In this document: piece after piece, positions 6,124 to 7,549 of the stretch
Layout of the letters: every line of letters starts with the position of its first letter
Position numbering within the stretch: position 1 is the stretch's first letter
NCBI GenBank assembly: GCA_044369995.1
Contig: JBILWG010000092.1
Coordinates: 1-7,549 of the forward strand
Source: F1-60-MAGs149 sp044369995
GTDB taxonomy: Bacteria > Actinomycetota > Thermoleophilia > Gaiellales > F1-60-MAGs149
Reading direction: 5' to 3'
Length of the DNA: 7,549 bases
The notes under the pieces: generated by a model
The model's input: only the letters and a program-made list of their open reading frames with translations
What the model was told of the DNA's origin: nothing
The model's database searches: none
Program-made: the position numbers and the translations under genes

Positions 6124-7094
6124 GCGAGTCGCCCCCCGAGTTCGTCCTCGATGAAGACGTTGATGATCTCGTCGAAGGTCGTCTCGGCCTCGAAGCCAAG
6201 TGCACGCGCGCGCGTGGCGGTGAAGTTGCTGGGCCAGCCGGCCACGATCCGCATGATCAGTTCGTCCGGCTCATCGTGGATGCGTGCAGCGACCGCATCA
6301 CCGGCGATGCGGCGGAGTGCATCGATCTCCTCTGCGATGGTCGCGGAGAGGCCCGGCATGTTGAGGCAGCGGCGCGCTCCCAGCAACTCCGTGTCGAGCG
6401 TGGCAGCGTGGCGGAGGAAATGCACGGCAGAGCGGGGTGAGGCGAACCAGTGGCGCGTGCTGCGCGCAGCCGGCAACACCACATCCCGGCCGGACAGGGG
6501 CTCGCGAATGATGTTCGAGAAGAGGCCGGATGCCGCCTTGTTGGCGGCACCTGGGCGCACGCAGATCGAGGGCAGTCGGAGGCCGATGCCATCGAAGATG
6601 CCCCGTCGCGAGTAATCGTTGAGCAGCACTTCGCCGATCACCTTCTGCGCGCCGTAGCTCGTCAGCGGCTGCAGGATGAACTCGTCGTCAATGATGTCCG
6701 GGAACGGTGCTCCGAAGACTGCGATCGACGAGGTGAAGACGACCCGCGGACAGTAGTCATCCCCTTCTTCTCGTATCGCCTCGAACAGCTCGCGGGTGCC
6801 GTCGAGATTGATCGAGTACCCCTTTTCGAAGTCGATCTCCGCCTCTCCCGAGACGATCGCAGCAAGGTGAAAGATCAGGTCGGGCCGCTCGGCCACGAGC
6901 AGGCGGGTGACCTGCGGGTCGGTAATGTCAGCGACACTGCAGTCGACGGTGAACGAACAGCCGGCGGGGGCACTCGGCTCGATGAACGCGTCCACGAGTG
7001 ACAGGCGTTGCACGCGCGGGGGCGCCTCCGCAGCGAACGACTCGGCCAGCTTGCGACCGAGCATCCCGCCGCCGCCGAGAATCAGAGCATGCAT
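6120..7094 (-). CDS. denD: D-erythronate 2-dehydrogenase (DenD-like, extended SDR/epimerase fold)
   Basis: This 324-residue protein has the NAD-binding GGGGMLG (residues 7-13), FHLAAIVSGEAEIDFEKG (75-92), the catalytic TSS (121-123), and Tyr147/Lys151 in SYGAQK. SYGAQKVIGEVLLNDYSRRG (146-165), ICVRPGAANKAASG (177-190), FSNIIREPLSG (192-202) and RHWFASPRSAVHFL (214-227) are signatures I associate with DenD rather than with sugar-nucleotide epimerases. DenD oxidises C2 of D-erythronate to 2-oxo-tetronate with NAD+, the first step of a route normally completed by an isomerase (OtnI), kinase (OtnK) and aldolase-like decarboxylase (OtnC). None of these is in the window. The gene heads an operon, with its stop overlapping the SDR start. 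ATG 7094 has no Shine-Dalgarno (CCTCCC precedes it), but TAGCAT ends 6 nt upstream. A related aldonate substrate remains possible. Confidence 0.82.
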   Translation of the reverse strand: MHALILGGGGMLGRKLAESFAAEAPPRVQRLSLVDAFIEPSAPAGCSFTVDCSVADITDPQVTRLLVAERPDLIFHLAAIVSGEAEIDFEKGYSINLDGTRELFEAIREEGDDYCPRVVFTSSIAVFGAPFPDIIDDEFILQPLTSYGAQKVIGEVLLNDYSRRGIFDGIGLRLPSICVRPGAANKAASGLFSNIIREPLSGRDVVLPAARSTRHWFASPRSAVHFLRHAATLDTELLGARRCLNMPGLSATIAEEIDALRRIAGDAVAARIHDEPDELIMRIVAGWPSNFTATRARALGFEAETTFDEIINVFIEDELGGRLA

Positions 7095-7100
7095 GGGAGG

Positions 7101-7106
7101 ATGCTA
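7101..7106 (-). promoter_or_regulatory. Candidate -10 element for leaderless denD-like transcript
   Basis: On the minus strand TAGCAT (4 of 6 to TATAAT, TAnnnT type) ends exactly 6 nt before ATG 7094, which would place the transcription start at the A of the start codon. The same spacing occurs upstream of the genes starting at 670 and 4348. No clear -35 is visible; an inverted repeat occupies that region. Confidence 0.45.
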
Positions 7107-7108
7107 TC

Positions 7109-7129
7109 GCAGGTGCACGGGGCACTTGC
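7109..7129. promoter_or_regulatory. Inverted repeat GCAGGTGC-N5-GCACTTGC, candidate operator of the denD-like operon
   Basis: The two 8-bp arms (7109-7116, 7122-7129) are inverted repeats with 7 of 8 matching positions, of form GCArGTGC. The dyad begins 2 bp upstream of the presumed -10 box of the denD-like gene, covering its spacer and -35 region. That is where a repressor or a class-II activator would bind. Acid-sugar operons usually have a local regulator, but none is encoded in the window. Confidence 0.4.
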
Positions 7130-7392
7130 AGGCGACGAACGCACCCGCGACGGTCCGTGTGTCTCTGATGGTCAGGCGTCTGCGGAGCGTCTGAACGCAC
7201 AGCGCATCGCTCGGCCGGTGGCGGTGCGCTCTCCGGGGGCGCGCACACGCGAGCCATGCCGCCGGGGACACCCATGAAGCCGTGATTTCCGGTGCCGCTC
7301 CACGAGTCCCCACCCTTGGGTGCCACGACGCATCCCGGGGCACACCTCCACGCGGACGCGGCAGCCCGGCGCGACCGCCAATACCACTGATA

Positions 7393-7397
7393 AGGTG
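7393..7397 (+). promoter_or_regulatory. Shine-Dalgarno sequence of the right-edge gene
   Basis: AGGTG, within AAGGTGAAAAG, matches the end of 16S rRNA and lies 7 nt before GTG 7405. It supports GTG as the start over TTG at 7408 or GTG at 7429. Confidence 0.6.
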
Positions 7398-7404
7398 AAA
7401 AGCA

Positions 7405-7549
7405 GTGTTGACGTCGATTAACAGGGTTGTGCATCAGCGTCGCGTGCTGGTGATCCTCGCGCTCGTGATCGTCGCGTTGTTCGGCGCTCTGCTCGTCGCA
7501 TCGTCGTCGGATGGGCACCTGCACGCTGGCGATGCCGCGGTCGTCAGCA
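7405..7549 (+). CDS. N-terminus of an unknown membrane-anchored or secreted protein (cut by right edge)
   Basis: An open frame from GTG 7405 runs to the window edge, giving 48 codons. It starts MLTSINRVVHQRR, with positive charge before a hydrophobic stretch at about residues 14-32 (VLVILALVIVALFGALLVA), then a polar SSSDGHLHAGD. This is the layout of a signal anchor or signal peptide with the bulk of the protein outside the cytoplasm. There is no lipobox Cys in the visible part. A fitting Shine-Dalgarno supports the gene being real. The fragment is too short to assign a family. It diverges from the denD-like operon across 310 bp, so any functional link is unproven. Confidence 0.65.
   Translation, partial: MLTSINRVVHQRRVLVILALVIVALFGALLVASSSDGHLHAGDAAVVS

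Larger units (their letters stand above)
7095..7404. other. 310-bp divergent intergenic region
   Basis: No believable gene is seen on either strand. The stretch holds the denD-side -10 box and dyad at its left end. Two GCGTCTG copies 11 bp apart lie at 7176-7182 and 7187-7193. A possible structured segment covers about 7264-7322: GGGGAC/GTCCCC (7264-7269, 7306-7311) enclosing CGTG/CACG (7281-7284, 7301-7304), next to a CACCC-TT-GGGTG dyad (7311-7322) that shares base 7311. The right end has a good ribosome binding site for the gene at 7405. I could not match the region to a riboswitch class I know. Confidence 0.5.

Noticed and set aside
6928..7524. 198-codon minus-strand frame across the 310-bp intergenic region (includes a GTGNHGFMGVPGG stretch)
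   Set aside because: It runs antisense through the right-edge gene and out of frame into denD, has no ribosome site, and the rest is low-complexity Arg/Ala/Pro; read as non-coding.

Overview
The window is GC-rich DNA (roughly two thirds G+C by eye) packed with catabolic genes. It carries seven recognisable genes plus the first 48 codons of an eighth. The enzymes (PLP D-amino-acid lyase type, N-acyl-D-amino-acid deacylase, enoyl-acid hydratase, D-erythronate dehydrogenase type, two short-chain dehydrogenases) suggest a free-living heterotroph from a GC-rich phylum such as Chloroflexota or Actinomycetota. That assignment is inference; there is no rRNA or other marker gene. Three genes have a TAnnnT box exactly 6 nt before the ATG and no Shine-Dalgarno sequence, which suggests leaderless mRNAs. 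Leaderless transcription is common in such phyla.

Layout, left to right. (1) Positions 2-670, minus: N-terminal half of a fold-III PLP enzyme of the D-threonine aldolase / D-serine dehydratase-like family, cut by the left edge. (2) A 37-bp divergent promoter region with a perfect 12-bp palindrome, which puts the -10-like hexamer TAGAAT on both strands. (3) 708-1508 and 1505-3097, plus: an SDR oxidoreductase overlapping (ATGA) an N-acyl-D-amino-acid deacylase-like amidohydrolase. (4) A hairpin in the 30-bp convergent gap. (5) 3128-4348, minus: a conserved-looking protein of unknown function with a Cys cluster. (6) A second divergent promoter region, with mirrored TACCGTCA boxes around a TGGCAC/GTGCCA dyad. 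(7) 4428-5252, plus: a 2-keto-4-pentenoate hydratase / FAH-superfamily protein. (8) A 124-bp convergent gap rich in complementary segments. (9) 7094-6120 and 6123-5377, minus: a denD-like D-erythronate dehydrogenase overlapping (GTGA) a second SDR. (10) A 310-bp divergent intergenic region. (11) 7405 onward, plus: the start of a membrane-anchored or secreted protein cut by the right edge.

The genes form three divergent pairs or operons, each probably controlled from its shared intergenic region. The left block is a plausible D-amino-acid unit: the amidohydrolase would release free D-amino acids from N-acylated forms, the PLP enzyme would cleave or deaminate them, and the SDR would act on a linked hydroxy or oxo compound. 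The right block is a plausible acid-sugar unit, with DenD oxidising D-erythronate or a similar aldonate next to an SDR. The usual downstream kinase, isomerase and decarboxylase are not in the window. The substrates of the middle pair are unknown. I see no tRNA, rRNA, transposon, CRISPR array or phage gene.
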